Shown: positions 1-9,448 of the stretch, one piece after another | Numbering within the stretch: the stretch's first letter is position 1 | Layout of the letters: every line of letters starts with the position of its first letter | The notes under the pieces: model-generated | What the model saw: only the letters and a program-made list of their open reading frames with translations | Told to the model about the DNA's origin: nothing | Database searches by the model: none | Position numbers and translations under genes: made by a program | Assembly (NCBI RefSeq): GCF_000745425.1 | Contig: NZ_JQJH01000001.1 | Span: 62,001-126,000, forward strand | Origin: Beijerinckia mobilis | Lineage (GTDB): Bacteria; Pseudomonadota; Alphaproteobacteria; Rhizobiales; Beijerinckiaceae | DNA: 64,000 nucleotides | Direction: 5' to 3'

Positions 1-174
1 GACCTGAAAATGCGTCCCACCTTGGCCCTTGGCTGTGCCGGGGCGCATGACGGCATGGGCATGGCCCGAATGTTTATGCGAATCATCAATCACTTCGAGA
101 GAGATGGGATTCAAAGCCTCCTGCAGCTTGGCCTTGATCGCATCCCCCACGGAGATTTCCGCCTGTTCGCTCAT
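1..174 (-). CDS. BolA family protein (C-terminus cut by window edge)
   Basis: The minus strand reads 58 residues from ATG at 174 to the window edge. The sequence contains DDSHKHSGHA around residues 30-39 and GGTHFQV at the edge, both typical of BolA-family proteins, small partners of monothiol glutaredoxins in iron-sulfur and iron regulation. The family is usually 75-105 residues long, so about a third is missing. It is divergent from the J-domain gene, with 134 bp between the two starts. The identification rests on the spacing of the DSH, GHA and GTHF motifs. Whether this is the BolA1 or BolA3-like type cannot be decided from the fragment. Confidence 0.85.
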   Translation of the reverse strand, partial: MSEQAEISVGDAIKAKLQEALNPISLEVIDDSHKHSGHAHAVMRPGTAKGQGGTHFQV

Positions 175-308
175 CGTTTCATCCTTTCATGCTCAATGTT
201 TCGACCGACCGTCGCCGACCTCACGCAAATCCGGCCGCATTCTTCGCCGTCAATTTAACCAACCGAAACGCTTGCGGCCACCTCAAAGACCTTCATAATG
301 TCAGCATC

Positions 309-911
309 ATGAATCTGAATTCGCGTCTATTCGATCGTATCCGGGTCAAACCCGACCGGAAGCCAGCCCCCCGGACTGACCAAGTGCGTTGCGATCATCC
401 CGGTTGTCAGGCCATTGGCGAATTTCGTGCCCCGCAAGGACGTCTGCGGGAAGGCCAATATTTCAACTTCTGCCTTGACCACGTCCGGGAATACAACGCA
501 TCCTATAATTATTTCAATGGGATGAGCGCAGAAGACGTCGCCGTCTATCAGCGCGACGATGCCATCGGCCACCGGCCGACCTGGGCCATGGGCGTCAATC
601 GTTCGAGCAAGAGCTTTCGCGAGGATGGCGATGATCCGCAGCAGGCGCAGGATCCGCTCGGCGTCTTGCGCAACGGCGGAGCAAGAGCCCGCCGGGCCGA
701 GTCACGGCCGCGCCACGGCGTCGCCGTGCTGAAAGCACTCGACCAACTGGGACTAGACGAAATGGCCGATGCCGCCGCCGTGAAGACCCGCTATAAGGAT
801 CTGGTCAAGCGTTTGCATCCAGATGCCAATGGAGGCGACCGGTCGAGCGAGGATCGTCTGCGGGAAATCATCCGTGCCTACAATTATCTGCGCTCGGTCA
901 AGTTCGTCTGA
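309..911 (+). CDS. J-domain (DnaJ-like) protein next to cobST
   Basis: This 200-residue protein has a C-terminal J-domain. The HPD tripeptide that stimulates DnaK ATPase lies at residues 170-172 ([11 protein letters not shown]), preceded by a helix with the expected basic residues ([10 protein letters not shown]). The N-terminal half is not a standard DnaJ region. It carries CDHPGC followed by a CLDH motif, a possible four-ligand metal site. There is no G/F region and no CxxCxGxG zinc repeat, so it is a specialised co-chaperone rather than the housekeeping DnaJ. I chose ATG 309 because the conserved-looking part ([10 protein letters not shown]) begins there; the frame is open back to 189. It sits upstream of cobS on the same strand, an order I recognise from other Rhizobiales; its client is unknown. 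Confidence 0.8.
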   Translation: MNLNSRLFDRIRVKPDRKPAPRTDQVRCDHPGCQAIGEFRAPQGRLREGQYFNFCLDHVREYNASYNYFNGMSAEDVAVYQRDDAIGHRPTWAMGVNRSSKSFREDGDDPQQAQDPLGVLRNGGARARRAESRPRHGVAVLKALDQLGLDEMADAAAVKTRYKDLVKRLHPDANGGDRSSEDRLREIIRAYNYLRSVKFV

Positions 912-1183
912 AAGGCCAAACCGCCTTCACAAGGCGTGTTTTGCTCATGCAACGGTTCCCACCCGTTCGTGCCCGATCAGAGGCACCGGAGGCAATGCTC
1001 CGGTTACGGGCGCGATTCTCGATGTGGAACTGGTTGGATAGGACGGGATGGAAGAACAAAGCGCGGACGGAATTTCGAAGGGAGCCCACGCCCCGGCCTG
1101 CCGGATCGTCACGGCCTCACTATTTAATGCGAACAAACTCTTCTGAGTTTGCTAAGAACCGGGCCAATGGGCACGGAGGATCT

Positions 1184-2188
1184 ATGCCAAGCACAGTCAC
1201 TCACGAAGTCGCAGCGCCCTCGCACGGGCTTCCGGACTTGAAGATTTCGGTTCGCCAGGTGTTCGGCATCGACACCGATATGGAGGTTCCGGCCTATTCC
1301 GCTGCCGATACCCATGTGCCCGATCTCGATCCGGACTATCTGTTCGATCGCGATACGACGCTCGCCATTCTCGCCGGCTTCACCCGCAATCGCCGGGTCA
1401 TGGTCACCGGCTACCACGGCACCGGCAAATCGACCCATATCGAACAGGTGGCGGCGCGCCTCAATTGGCCCTGCGTGCGCATCAATCTCGACAGCCATGT
1501 TTCACGTGTCGATCTCGTCGGCAAGGACGCCATCGTCCTGCGGGACGGTAAGCAGGTCACCGAATTCAGGGACGGAATTCTGCCCTGGGCGCTGCAGAAC
1601 AACGTCGCCCTCTGCTTCGATGAATATGATGCCGGACGCCCGGATGTCATGTTCGTCATCCAGCGCGTGCTGGAAGTCTCCGGCCATCTCACTCTGCTCG
1701 ACCAAAGCCGCGTCATCCGCCCTCACCCGGCGTTCCGCCTGTTCGCCACGACGAATACGATCGGCCTCGGGGATACGTCGGGCCTCTATCACGGCACCCA
1801 GCAGATCAACCAGGGCCAGATGGACCGCTGGTCCATCGTCACCACGCTGAACTATCTGCCGCATGACCGGGAAGTCGATATCGTCATCGCCAAGGTCAAG
1901 CATTTCCAGGACAAGAAGGACGGCCGCGACACGATCAGCAAGATGGTGCGTGTCGCCGATCTGACCCGCAATGCCTTCATAGCGGGCGATCTCTCGACCG
2001 TCATGAGCCCGCGCACGGTCATCACCTGGGCAGAAAATGCCGAAATCTTCGGCGATGTCGGCTTTGCCTTCCGGCTGACCTTCCTCAACAAATGCGACGA
2101 ACTGGAACGCACGCTCGTCGCTGAATTCTATCAGCGCTGCTTCGGCAAGGATTTGCCCGAGAGCGCCGTCAATGTCGTGATGAGCTGA
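1184..2188 (+). CDS. cobS: Cobaltochelatase subunit CobS (AAA+ ATPase)
   Basis: CobS is the AAA+ subunit of the aerobic, ATP-dependent cobaltochelatase CobNST, which inserts cobalt into hydrogenobyrinic acid a,c-diamide during cobalamin synthesis. The protein has 334 residues, the family length. Walker A is GYHGTGKST (residues 76-84), Walker B is ALCFDEYDA (142-150), and a sensor-type FATTNT lies near 188-193. I placed the start at ATG 1184 because GGAGGA sits just upstream (1175-1180); the frame is open back to 941, but that part is unlike CobS. cobT follows after 178 bp, which include a dispersed palindromic repeat. The large subunit cobN is not in the window. Identification is very secure. 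Confidence 0.96.
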   Translation: MPSTVTHEVAAPSHGLPDLKISVRQVFGIDTDMEVPAYSAADTHVPDLDPDYLFDRDTTLAILAGFTRNRRVMVTGYHGTGKSTHIEQVAARLNWPCVRINLDSHVSRVDLVGKDAIVLRDGKQVTEFRDGILPWALQNNVALCFDEYDAGRPDVMFVIQRVLEVSGHLTLLDQSRVIRPHPAFRLFATTNTIGLGDTSGLYHGTQQINQGQMDRWSIVTTLNYLPHDREVDIVIAKVKHFQDKKDGRDTISKMVRVADLTRNAFIAGDLSTVMSPRTVITWAENAEIFGDVGFAFRLTFLNKCDELERTLVAEFYQRCFGKDLPESAVNVVMS

Positions 2189-2251
2189 TCCGCAGGCCGG
2201 AGCGGAACGGCTTTCCGCTCCGCTTCCTCGGAAACGCTCCACTGAAAAATT

Positions 2252-2309
2252 AGAGCATTTTCAAAGAAATGGAATTGCGCAGCGATTCAATGTTAGCGAA
2301 AAATGCTCC
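2252..2309. repeat. Dispersed palindromic repeat, copy A (cobS-cobT spacer)
   Basis: AGAGCATTTTC at the left and AAAAATGCTCC at the right frame a 58-bp element with a central GCGATTCA core. The same ends and core recur at 7595-7651, 13968-14037 and, less well, at 24538-24660, 41609-41670 and 46257-46287. Here it separates cobS from cobT and could fold in the transcript. Confidence 0.7.
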
Positions 2310-2366
2310 AGGCCGGGCAAGCCGCTTTCGCGGTGGACCGTCTCCCCACAATGGTCAGGAGGCTCG

Positions 2367-4286
2367 ATGAGCTCGAACCAGAAGCCCCCCACCAAGATCG
2401 AAAGCCCACAGGAGCCTTTCAAGCGCGCGGTCGCCAGCTGTATGCGCGCGCTTTCGGGAGTGCCTCAGCTCGAAGTCACCTATGCGGCGGAAAAGCCGAG
2501 CCTGATGCAGACCGGAGGCGTGGCACGCGCGCGGCTCACCGATCTGTCGCGCAAATTCGACAAAAAGGACATTTCGATCCTGCGCGGCCAGGCAGATTCC
2601 ATGGCACTGCGCCTCGCCTGCCACGACAGTGAACTGCATCGCAAGATGCAACCGAATACGGTCACCGCCCGCGCCATTTTCGATGCCGTCGAACAGACCC
2701 GCGTGGAAGCCATCGGCTCGCGTCGCATGGCGGGCGTCGCCGCCAATCTCGACGCCATGCTGACGGAGCATTTCCAGCGTGGCCGCTATGCCGATATCAC
2801 CGACCAGGACGATGCGCCGATCGAGGAAGCGATTGCGCTGATGGTGCGCGAACGTCTGACCGGCCTGAAACCGCCACCGCAGGCGCAAAATCTTGTCGAC
2901 CTATGGCGGCCTCTGGTGGAAGACAGAGCCGGCGCCGATCTCGACAAGCTCGCCGCCTCGATGGAAGACCAGCGCGCCTTTGCGCAGTCGATCCACAAGC
3001 TGTTGAACTCCCTCGACATGAAGGACAACGGTCAGTCGCCCGAGGAAAACGAGGAAGAACAATCGGACGACCAGGAACAGCAAAACAACCAGGATAATCA
3101 GAACCAGGAAGGCACCGACGAGACGATGGGCGACGTCGGCCAGGTCCAGCAGGCTGAAATGCAGCCACAGACCATGGACGAAGGCGAATTCGACGAATCG
3201 GAAGCCGAAACCGGGGATTTCGAGCAGGACAGCGATTATTCCGATGCCGAGGAAGCTGGTGAGCCGCGCCGCCTCCCCCCGTCCCAGAAATCCGAACAGA
3301 AAGCTTTTGAATACAAGGTCTTCACGCGGCGTTTCGACGAGACCATCGCCGCCGAGGATCTCTGTGACGCCGACGAGCTGGAACGGCTACGCGCCTATCT
3401 CGACAAGCAATTGCAGAATTTGTCCTCGGTCGTGGCGCGGCTCGCCAACCGCCTGCAGCGCCGGCTGATGGCGCAGCAGAGCCGTTCCTGGGAATTCGAT
3501 CTCGAGGAAGGCATGCTCGATCCCGCACGCCTGCCGCGCGTCATTATCGATCCGCAGCAGCCGCTTTCCTTCAAACAGGAAAAAGACACCGACTTCCGTG
3601 ACACCGTCGTCACGCTGCTGCTCGATAATTCGGGTTCGATGCGCGGCCGACCGATCACCGTCGCCGCCACCTGCGCCGATATTCTTGCCCGCACGCTGGA
3701 ACGCTGCGGCGTCAAGGTCGAGATTCTGGGATTCACCACCCGCGCCTGGAAAGGCGGCCAGTCGCGCGAAGCCTGGCTCCATGCCGGCAAGCCGCCAATG
3801 CCCGGCCGTCTTAATGATCTGCGCCACATCATCTATAAATCGGCCGATGCGCCCTGGCGGCGTGCCCGCAAGAATCTCGGCCTGATGATGCGTGAAGGCC
3901 TCCTCAAGGAGAATATCGACGGCGAGGCGCTCGATTGGGCGCATAAGCGCCTTTTGGCGCGGCCGGAACAGCGCAAGATTTTGATGATGATTTCCGACGG
4001 CGCGCCGGTCGACGATTCGACACTCTCCGTCAATCCCGGCAATTTCCTTGAAAAGCACCTGCGTCATATCATCGAGGAAATAGAAACGCGTTCCCCGGTC
4101 GAGCTGATCGCTATCGGCATCGGCCATGACGTGACGCGCTATTATCGCCGGGCGGTCACGATCGTCGATGCGGAGGAACTCGGTGGCGCGATGACCGAGA
4201 AACTTGCCGAATTGTTCAGCGAAAAGCCCGAACCGAAGAAATTGACGGCGACACGCGGAAAGCAATTCGCCTCGACCCTGCATTGA
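2367..4286 (+). CDS. cobT: Cobaltochelatase subunit CobT
   Basis: CobT is the von Willebrand factor A-domain subunit that pairs with CobS in a chaperone-like ATPase complex driving CobN cobalt chelation. The protein has 639 residues, the usual size. Residues of roughly 215-310 form a very acidic, Gln/Glu/Asp-rich linker characteristic of CobT. The C-terminal VWA domain has an intact MIDAS motif DNSGS at 420-424. The ATG at 2367 is preceded by AGGAGG, a strong ribosome-binding site. It probably forms one transcript with cobS. A G10/C10 hairpin directly after the stop probably ends transcription. Identification is very secure. Confidence 0.96.
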   Translation: MSSNQKPPTKIESPQEPFKRAVASCMRALSGVPQLEVTYAAEKPSLMQTGGVARARLTDLSRKFDKKDISILRGQADSMALRLACHDSELHRKMQPNTVTARAIFDAVEQTRVEAIGSRRMAGVAANLDAMLTEHFQRGRYADITDQDDAPIEEAIALMVRERLTGLKPPPQAQNLVDLWRPLVEDRAGADLDKLAASMEDQRAFAQSIHKLLNSLDMKDNGQSPEENEEEQSDDQEQQNNQDNQNQEGTDETMGDVGQVQQAEMQPQTMDEGEFDESEAETGDFEQDSDYSDAEEAGEPRRLPPSQKSEQKAFEYKVFTRRFDETIAAEDLCDADELERLRAYLDKQLQNLSSVVARLANRLQRRLMAQQSRSWEFDLEEGMLDPARLPRVIIDPQQPLSFKQEKDTDFRDTVVTLLLDNSGSMRGRPITVAATCADILARTLERCGVKVEILGFTTRAWKGGQSREAWLHAGKPPMPGRLNDLRHIIYKSADAPWRRARKNLGLMMREGLLKENIDGEALDWAHKRLLARPEQRKILMMISDGAPVDDSTLSVNPGNFLEKHLRHIIEEIETRSPVELIAIGIGHDVTRYYRRAVTIVDAEELGGAMTEKLAELFSEKPEPKKLTATRGKQFASTLH

Positions 4287-4289
4287 GGC

Positions 4290-4325
4290 GGGGGGGGGGC
4301 GATAAGCCCCCCCCCCGGCTTTTGC
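4290..4325 (+). terminator. Terminator after cobT, homopolymeric G10/C10 stem
   Basis: Ten consecutive G (4290-4299), a 7-base loop (4300-4306) and ten consecutive C (4307-4316) form a pure G:C stem. It begins four bases after the cobT stop codon and is followed by GGCTTTTG. The U-tract is short, but the stem is extremely stable. The homopolymers could also slip in replication or in sequencing. Confidence 0.7.
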
Positions 4326-4504
4326 CGCAGATCACCCCATTTCGCTCTTGCATGCGTCTGCTTCGCCCCCGCGCTTTTGCGCGTATTTTCACATTGGGCG
4401 TCGCCTTACTCTCGGCCTGGGGTTCTTGGCTCTCTCGGGCCCAGCCCTTGAAGGGCATTCCCCTATCCGCCGGCGCATACCCCCCATTGCGGATTTTATC
4501 CATA

Positions 4505-4541
4505 CAAACACAAGAAACCCGGAACGGCATCCCGCTCCGGG
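4505..4541 (-). terminator. Rho-independent terminator of rpmB
   Basis: On the minus strand CCCGGA...TCCGGG (4518-4541) forms a stem with further internal GC pairing. It is followed by TTTCTTGTGTTTG and lies 35 bp beyond the rpmB stop codon. Confidence 0.7.
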
Positions 4542-4575
4542 TCTGGAATAAAGCTCGCTTTTGGAACGAAGCCGT

Positions 4576-4875
4576 TCAACCAGCGACGGCGGCGGTGGCC
4601 TGCTTCTTGACGATCTCACGCTTGATCGAAAGCGCATTGGTCGACAGCTGCGCATCACCGGCCTTCAAAAGGAAGGCGTCGAGACCGCCACGATGTTCGA
4701 CGGACCGCAGGGTCGCGGCCGCGACGCGGAAACGAATGCCACGCTGCAATGTATCCGAAATCAGCGTCACATTGCAAAGGTTGGGCAGAAACCGCGTCCG
4801 CGTCTTGCGGTTCGAATGGCTGACCAGATTGCCGGTCTGCACGGCCTTCCCGGTCAATTCGCAACGGCGGGACAT
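4576..4875 (-). CDS. rpmB: 50S ribosomal protein L28 (bL28)
   Basis: This is the large-subunit ribosomal protein bL28, 99 residues. It starts [16 protein letters not shown], the characteristic L28 N-terminus, followed by [15 protein letters not shown]. The alphaproteobacterial form is longer than the 78-residue E. coli protein at its C-terminus, as here. The ATG at 4875 is preceded by AAGGAATAGG. It is monocistronic, with a terminator at 4505-4541. No cysteine pair for zinc is present, so this is the zinc-independent type. Confidence 0.96.
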   Translation of the reverse strand: MSRRCELTGKAVQTGNLVSHSNRKTRTRFLPNLCNVTLISDTLQRGIRFRVAAATLRSVEHRGGLDAFLLKAGDAQLSTNALSIKREIVKKQATAAVAG

Positions 4876-5282
4876 GGACCTATTCCTTAAATGATAGGAG
4901 AAACGAAAATCTTGGGAGGAGCGTCAGCAATCCCTTACGGGACCATCAGAAACACCCGCCTCCTGGAACCTCGGTTCATAGGCGGTCAAGGCTTGCACGT
5001 CAAGTCCTGGCTCATGTCCCGCAACCGCAACCAACGGGTTTCATGATCGCGACCGATCCCATTTCCCAATATCGCCAGCCAAAATATTTGCCGCGCCCGC
5101 AATGCGGGCGCGGCTGCATGATCCTCCACCCCGCAGCGCGGGGGCGAAGCCTCAAGGAGGCACTCTCATTGAGGCCTGGCATACCACTGTTCCGAAGGAA
5201 TAAGGTTACACACTCTTATAAACCATTGAAGTAAAATGATTTATAAGAACGGAACACGGAATTCCTGCAGAATTCGGGTCTA
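4876..5282. other. Intergenic region with two inverted repeats
   Basis: No convincing gene lies here. The region should hold the rpmB promoter (minus strand) and the 3' end of the PRC-barrel transcript. It contains a perfect 11-bp GC hairpin at 5090-5114 with a three-base loop, and an AT-rich inverted repeat CTTATAAA/TTTATAAG at 5215-5247 with a 17-base spacer. The short open frames across it have no ribosome-binding site or protein character. Confidence 0.5.
5090..5114. repeat. Perfect 11-bp GC-rich hairpin
   Basis: GCCGCGCCCGC, AAT loop, GCGGGCGCGGC. On the minus strand it is followed by AAATATTTTGG, so it may end the PRC-barrel transcript about 170 bp beyond its stop codon. Confidence 0.5.
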
Positions 5283-6038
5283 TTACATGCGTTCCGTGAT
5301 GGCCGCTTTCTTGTCGAAGGATGGTGCCGCCTTCAGCTGATCCTTGCTACGGTCGAGCATAAACCGCTCCTTGCCCTCATGCATGGCAACCTTGAGGTCT
5401 GTGAAAGGTACCGCCACTTCTTTCTCGCCAATTCCCAAAAAGCCGCCGACACCAATGACGGCGGTGGAAATATTGCCGGCGCTGTTCATGATGAGATCTT
5501 CGACCGCACCGATCTTGTTATTGGCCGTATCATAGATGTCGGCACCATAGATTTCCGAAGCCATCCATTGGCCCGTTCCAAGGGAGGATGGCGCGGCCGC
5601 CACAGAGCGCCCGGTCTTGAGCGTCGTCATCAGCGCGGCCTGCCGGTCGAAGGAAGGCGACGCCTTCAACTGATTCTTGCTGCGATCGAGCACGAGCCAA
5701 TTCTTGCCTTCGCGCGAAGAAACCTTCAATTCCTTGAAGGGGACTGAGACATCCTTCTCGCCCATGCCGAGGAAACCACCAACACCGATGACCGCAGTCG
5801 TGACATTGCCGGATCCATCCAGAATGAGATCCTCGATCGTTCCGATCTTGTTTTCCGCCGTGTCATAGACAGCGCCCTTATAAACGTCGGAAGCAAGCCA
5901 GCGATTGACTGCGGCGGAAGGCATGGCCGTGGTCGCCGCACGCTCCTTCATCGGATGCGTCATCGTCGGCTCTTCCGCGAAGAGGGCTCCACTCGTCAAG
6001 GCGAGGATCGACGCTGCATAGGCAAGTTTCTTCATCAT
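5283..6038 (-). CDS. Exported protein with two PRC-barrel domains
   Basis: A predicted periplasmic protein of about 251 residues. MMKKLAYAASILALTSGALFA is a clear signal peptide with an AxA-like cleavage site. Two tandem PRC-barrel domains follow, each about 85 residues. Both contain a near-identical core: YDTAENKIG or YDTANNKIG, then TAVIGVGGFLG, a basic VPF strand, LDRSK and PSFD. GGAGGG at 6044-6049 supports ATG 6038 or the adjacent in-frame ATG 6035; the upstream frame from 6065 lacks export features. PRC-barrels occur in RimM, photosynthetic reaction centres and many small rhizobial exported proteins of unknown role. The domain duplication looks recent because the two halves are very alike. 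No partner gene is adjacent. Confidence 0.85.
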   Translation of the reverse strand: MMKKLAYAASILALTSGALFAEEPTMTHPMKERAATTAMPSAAVNRWLASDVYKGAVYDTAENKIGTIEDLILDGSGNVTTAVIGVGGFLGMGEKDVSVPFKELKVSSREGKNWLVLDRSKNQLKASPSFDRQAALMTTLKTGRSVAAAPSSLGTGQWMASEIYGADIYDTANNKIGAVEDLIMNSAGNISTAVIGVGGFLGIGEKEVAVPFTDLKVAMHEGKERFMLDRSKDQLKAAPSFDKKAAITERM

Positions 6039-6505
6039 GAAATCCCTCCATTGTCTGTCAAGCACAGGATGCGCGCATGCACATCAGACCGGCGATTGAA
6101 CGCAGCAGGGACCGTGCGATTGAAATCGCTAGAGCATTGTCGTATTAAACAGAAACACAGCGATTGATGAGCATGGGAAACACTCTCGTTCCCGAATGAA
6201 CCGCCCGACGACATCCGCACTGGCTCTAAAAGCGTTCTCCCGCGAGACCGTCCCGCCATCGTGATTGGGCGACGCGCGTACGGAACCGGATCATCCTGTA
6301 TCCGTCGCATACGTTGCGATGACGCGATCGCAAATCAGGACCGCACCCGTTCACCCATTCTGCGAAGGGAATGTCGCTTTGCTGCTTTAGTTCCGGATTT
6401 TCAAATTTCGTTGCGGCTTCAGCTTGCTCGAAAAGAGAGCGTCACCGTCTTCAGATCACCCAACTCGCGATCATGAAAGACGTCGTCTCCGCCAGCCCTT
6501 GGGTG
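6039..6505. other. Intergenic region between PRC-barrel gene and corA
   Basis: I see no gene. It must contain the promoter of the PRC-barrel gene and the corA 3' end. A decayed copy of the dispersed repeat begins at 6131 (AGAGCATTGTCG, then CAGCGATTGATG) without a matching right arm. Confidence 0.4.
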
Positions 6506-7492
6506 CTACCACCAGCCTTTATACTTGAACCAAACTAATGGCAGAATCGTCGAGATCACGATCAGCGCGAGACCGTATTCATAGCCAAAGGCCCAGTCGA
6601 GTTCCGGCATTTGCTTGAAATTCATGCCGTATATGCTTGCGACGAGGGTTGGCGGAATACCGACGACGGAAACGACGGTGAGAATGCGGAAAATATCGTT
6701 CTGATCGACATTGGTGAGCCCGAGCGTCGCATCGAGCAGAAACTGAATCTTGTCAACGAGACGGGCTTGATAATCATTCAGCGAACTGATGTCACGGTTG
6801 AGATTTTTCAGCCGGTTGCGTTCATCGGCGGCAAGATAGGTCGAAGCACTGCTGACCACATAGGGGATGATACGGCCGATACCGAGCAATTCCTCGCTGC
6901 TCTTCGAAGTCAGATTGCCAATCCGGCCGATCCGCCGCAAAACCTCCCGCAAATCCTCTCCATTCTTGCGCCGCGCCTGGTCCTTCGCCGCAATGGAAAA
7001 ACCGAAAATATCCTCGGAAAGCGTATCGAGATCGGCGGTGACGCGCTCGAGAATATCGGCGATATGATCGACCATAACTTCGAGAATGGCGATCAGCGCC
7101 TTCGGGCCGCCCGATCCCTCGGCATCCTTGCGGGCAATATGGACTTCAATACTGTCGAAAGCCTTCAGCCGATGATAACGCAAGGTCAGAAGCAGCGATT
7201 TCGACAGGATGAACCCAAGCGGCGCGGTGATCGGCACATCTTCATTCGAACGGAAGATCGCCGGCATGCTCAGATAGAGGTAACTGCCGACACTGGAAAG
7301 GCGGCTGGTGCTTTCGATTTCCGACAGATCGGCATAGGTTGGGATGGTGGTGGCAAGTGCCTTTTCGAGAAACTGGGTTTCGCGCAGATCGGGATTGAGA
7401 GCATCGATCCAATTGACTTCCGTTGGCAGGATTCCGCTGGAAAGATCGACGGGGACAGTGGTTTTGGTAACGGATGAATGAAAGGTCAGCAT
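6506..7492 (-). CDS. corA: CorA-type magnesium/divalent cation transporter
   Basis: A 328-residue inner-membrane channel-transporter for Mg2+ (and often Co2+/Ni2+). The large N-terminal cytoplasmic part is rich in alternating helices with acidic residues. The C-terminus has two membrane helices with the YGMNF signature between them (the GMN selectivity motif) followed by a short acidic periplasmic loop, and it ends in basic KYKGWW. Length and topology match CorA homopentamers. The start at ATG 7492 leaves no extra N-terminus. It is divergent from the GNAT gene, with a repeat element in the shared upstream space. Confidence 0.93.
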   Translation of the reverse strand: MLTFHSSVTKTTVPVDLSSGILPTEVNWIDALNPDLRETQFLEKALATTIPTYADLSEIESTSRLSSVGSYLYLSMPAIFRSNEDVPITAPLGFILSKSLLLTLRYHRLKAFDSIEVHIARKDAEGSGGPKALIAILEVMVDHIADILERVTADLDTLSEDIFGFSIAAKDQARRKNGEDLREVLRRIGRIGNLTSKSSEELLGIGRIIPYVVSSASTYLAADERNRLKNLNRDISSLNDYQARLVDKIQFLLDATLGLTNVDQNDIFRILTVVSVVGIPPTLVASIYGMNFKQMPELDWAFGYEYGLALIVISTILPLVWFKYKGWW

Positions 7493-7594
7493 GATTTCGC
7501 GAGGCGGGAAGGAGAAACAAGCTGCGGAACGGATCCGGAAATCATCCGCACGATATTCCCATAAGATAAAGAAACGCTATGCCGTCCTGCGCCC

Positions 7595-7659
7595 AGAGCA
7601 TTTTCCGATAACGTTGATCGCTTCGCGATTCCATTTCCGTGAAAATGCTCTCTTTTTTT
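7595..7659 (+). terminator. Dispersed repeat copy B acting as a likely terminator
   Basis: A perfect 11-bp inverted repeat AGAGCATTTTC / GAAAATGCTCT frames a core containing CGCTTCGCGATTC. It is followed immediately by TCTTTTTTTG, so on the plus strand it has the form of an intrinsic terminator. It lies between the divergent corA and GNAT genes, where a plus-strand terminator is not expected, which suggests an inserted element or block to read-through. Confidence 0.55.
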
Positions 7660-7664
7660 GAATG

Positions 7665-7693
7665 GAGCGTTTCTGGATATACCCGAAACGCTC
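7665..7693. repeat. GAGCGTTTC-type palindrome
   Basis: GAGCGTTTC (7665-7673) and GAAACGCTC (7685-7693) are a perfect 9-bp inverted repeat with an 11-base spacer. It is a second flavour of the dispersed repeat family, related to those at 13926-13956 and 24539-24568. Confidence 0.6.
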
Positions 7694-7775
7694 TATGCAA
7701 AACTACGATCCAGATGCAGATCCCGACGCAAGCGCCCAATCTCCAGGCCGCAGGGCTTCCTCTTCAGGCCATCTC

Positions 7776-8276
7776 ATGACCACCGATCTCTCTCTCGTCC
7801 TCATGCCGCAAACGCCAGCCGATCAGGCGGCCATCGACAAACTCGACGAACGCACCTTCGGGCCCGGTCGCTTCGCTCGTTCCGCCTACCGGCTGCGGGA
7901 GGGGCGTGAGCCGGATTTCACGCTGTCTTTCGTCGCGCGGGTCGGCACCCTGCTCGTCGGCGCCAATCGCATGACACGCATCGCTTGCGGACCGATAGAG
8001 GCCCTATTGCTTGGCCCCCTGACCGTCGAACCAGCCTTCCGGTCCGGTGGCATCGGTGAGGCCCTGGTGCTGAAATCTCTGGAAGCCGCCAAGGAAGCTG
8101 GACACGAACTGGTTCTGCTCGTTGGTGATGAGCCCTATTACACTCGCATGGGCTTTCGCAAAGTGCCCATGGGCCATCTGACCTTCATCGGTCCGGTGGA
8201 TCCCGACCGTCTGCTCTATTGTGAATTGCGGGAAGGCGCGCTCGAACGGGCGCGCGGACGCGTCGGCAGACTTTAA
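7776..8276 (+). CDS. GNAT family N-acetyltransferase
   Basis: A 166-residue GNAT protein. It shows LLGPLTVEPAFRSGGIGEALV, the acetyl-CoA pyrophosphate-binding motif A (R/Q-x-x-G-x-G/A) at about residues 76-95, followed by a helix (LKSLEAAKEAGH) and the YTRMGFRKV signature near the end. This arrangement fits the YhbS-like subgroup (predicted N-acetyltransferases of unknown substrate). I chose ATG 7776 (MTTDLSLVLM) because it begins the domain; ATG 7695 is possible, and the frame is open to 7662 but there runs through a palindromic repeat. It converges with mutM with a gap of under 30 bp. Substrate is not inferable. Confidence 0.8.
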   Translation: MTTDLSLVLMPQTPADQAAIDKLDERTFGPGRFARSAYRLREGREPDFTLSFVARVGTLLVGANRMTRIACGPIEALLLGPLTVEPAFRSGGIGEALVLKSLEAAKEAGHELVLLVGDEPYYTRMGFRKVPMGHLTFIGPVDPDRLLYCELREGALERARGRVGRL

Positions 8277-8304
8277 AACCTTAGCCAAACCGGACACACT
8301 GAAC

Positions 8305-9192
8305 TCACTTCTGGCAGGCGGGGCAATAGAAGGTGGAGCGGCCATTCTGCACGATGCGGCGGATGGTGCCGCCGCACCCTTGCGTCCGGCAGGGCTCGCC
8401 TTCCTGATCATAAACGCGGAAATTGTGCTGGAAATAGCCGAGCGCCCCATCGGCCTGCCGATGATCGCGCAAGGAAGAACCGCCCGCCTCGATTGCCTCC
8501 TCCAGAACCTCGCGAATGGTTTGAGCCAGACGATGGATGCGCTCCAGCGGCCGGCCGTTCTTGCCCACGAGCGTACCGGCCGCCCGGCGCGGCGAAAGGC
8601 CCGCGCGATGCAGAGCCTCGCAGACGTAAATATTGCCAAGCCCGGCAATCAAGGTCTGATCGAGCAGAGCGGTTTTCAGCGGGGTCGTTTTGCCGGCGAA
8701 GAGGCTCGCCAGCAAGGTGCCGTCAAGCTCATTTCCAAGCGGTTCGATGCCGACATTGCGGAACAGGGGATGCGCCGCAAGCTCGGAGCGCGCGATGAGC
8801 AGCATGAAGCCGAACCGGCGTGGATCATTATAGGTGATACGCGCGCCATTCGAAAAATCGAACACGACATGGTCATGCGCCGCGAGCTTGGGTTTCGGCG
8901 CATTGACGAGCGGTGGCGTGTTCCAGCCCGCCGCATCTGCGGCTTCGACGCGGAACGAGCCGGACATGCCGAGATGCATCACGAGAACCATGCCGTCGTC
9001 GAGATCGGCGAGCAGATATTTCGCGCGGCGGCTCAAGGAATCGATGCGGCGGTTAGCGAGGCGCGAGGCAAAATTCTCCGGGAAGGGAAAGCGCAGATCC
9101 GGCCGCCGCTGCTCGATATTCGTGAAGGTCGCCCCGACCATCGCCGGGGCAAGACCCCGACGGACGGTTTCGACTTCGGGCAATTCAGGCAT
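8305..9192 (-). CDS. mutM: Formamidopyrimidine-DNA glycosylase (Fpg/MutM)
   Basis: A base-excision repair glycosylase/AP-lyase that removes 8-oxoguanine and formamidopyrimidines. The mature N-terminus is PELPEVET, with the catalytic Pro (nucleophile) and Glu directly after the initiator Met. ATG 9192 is fixed by this, although the frame stays open upstream to 9294. The C-terminal zinc finger has CRTQGC and YCPACQK. A central helix-two-turn-helix region ([18 protein letters not shown]) is present. The 295-residue length is typical of alphaproteobacteria. Convergent with the GNAT gene. Confidence 0.96.
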   Translation of the reverse strand: MPELPEVETVRRGLAPAMVGATFTNIEQRRPDLRFPFPENFASRLANRRIDSLSRRAKYLLADLDDGMVLVMHLGMSGSFRVEAADAAGWNTPPLVNAPKPKLAAHDHVVFDFSNGARITYNDPRRFGFMLLIARSELAAHPLFRNVGIEPLGNELDGTLLASLFAGKTTPLKTALLDQTLIAGLGNIYVCEALHRAGLSPRRAAGTLVGKNGRPLERIHRLAQTIREVLEEAIEAGGSSLRDHRQADGALGYFQHNFRVYDQEGEPCRTQGCGGTIRRIVQNGRSTFYCPACQK

Positions 9193-9448
9193 GTTACAAC
9201 CTTGTAACCAATCGTCACCGCAGCGCTGCTCTTTGTGCCTGCGTAATCTGATAAATAGAGAAGAAGCTTCGCCGCCGCCAAGATTTATGCGCATCTCACC
9301 CGCCTGAATGCCGGAAAAGCAAGCCGCGAAAGGCGGAGTGGATTAAAGCGAGGTGTCATCAAGCCCCTGGTTAAGAGCGAGCGGCGCCGCGAGCACCTGA
9401 CTTTCCGAACTTGACGAACTTACCGAACCTGCGGAGATCGAAACAGAC

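Noticed and set aside
4283-4894. 203-codon plus-strand frame over rpmB
   Set aside because: It runs antisense through rpmB and the terminators and has no protein features.
5259-5275. EcoRI-PstI-EcoRI-like sequence (GAATTC CTGCA GAATTC) suggesting a cloning scar
   Set aside because: No vector sequence surrounds it and it sits in a normal intergenic space; it can occur by chance.
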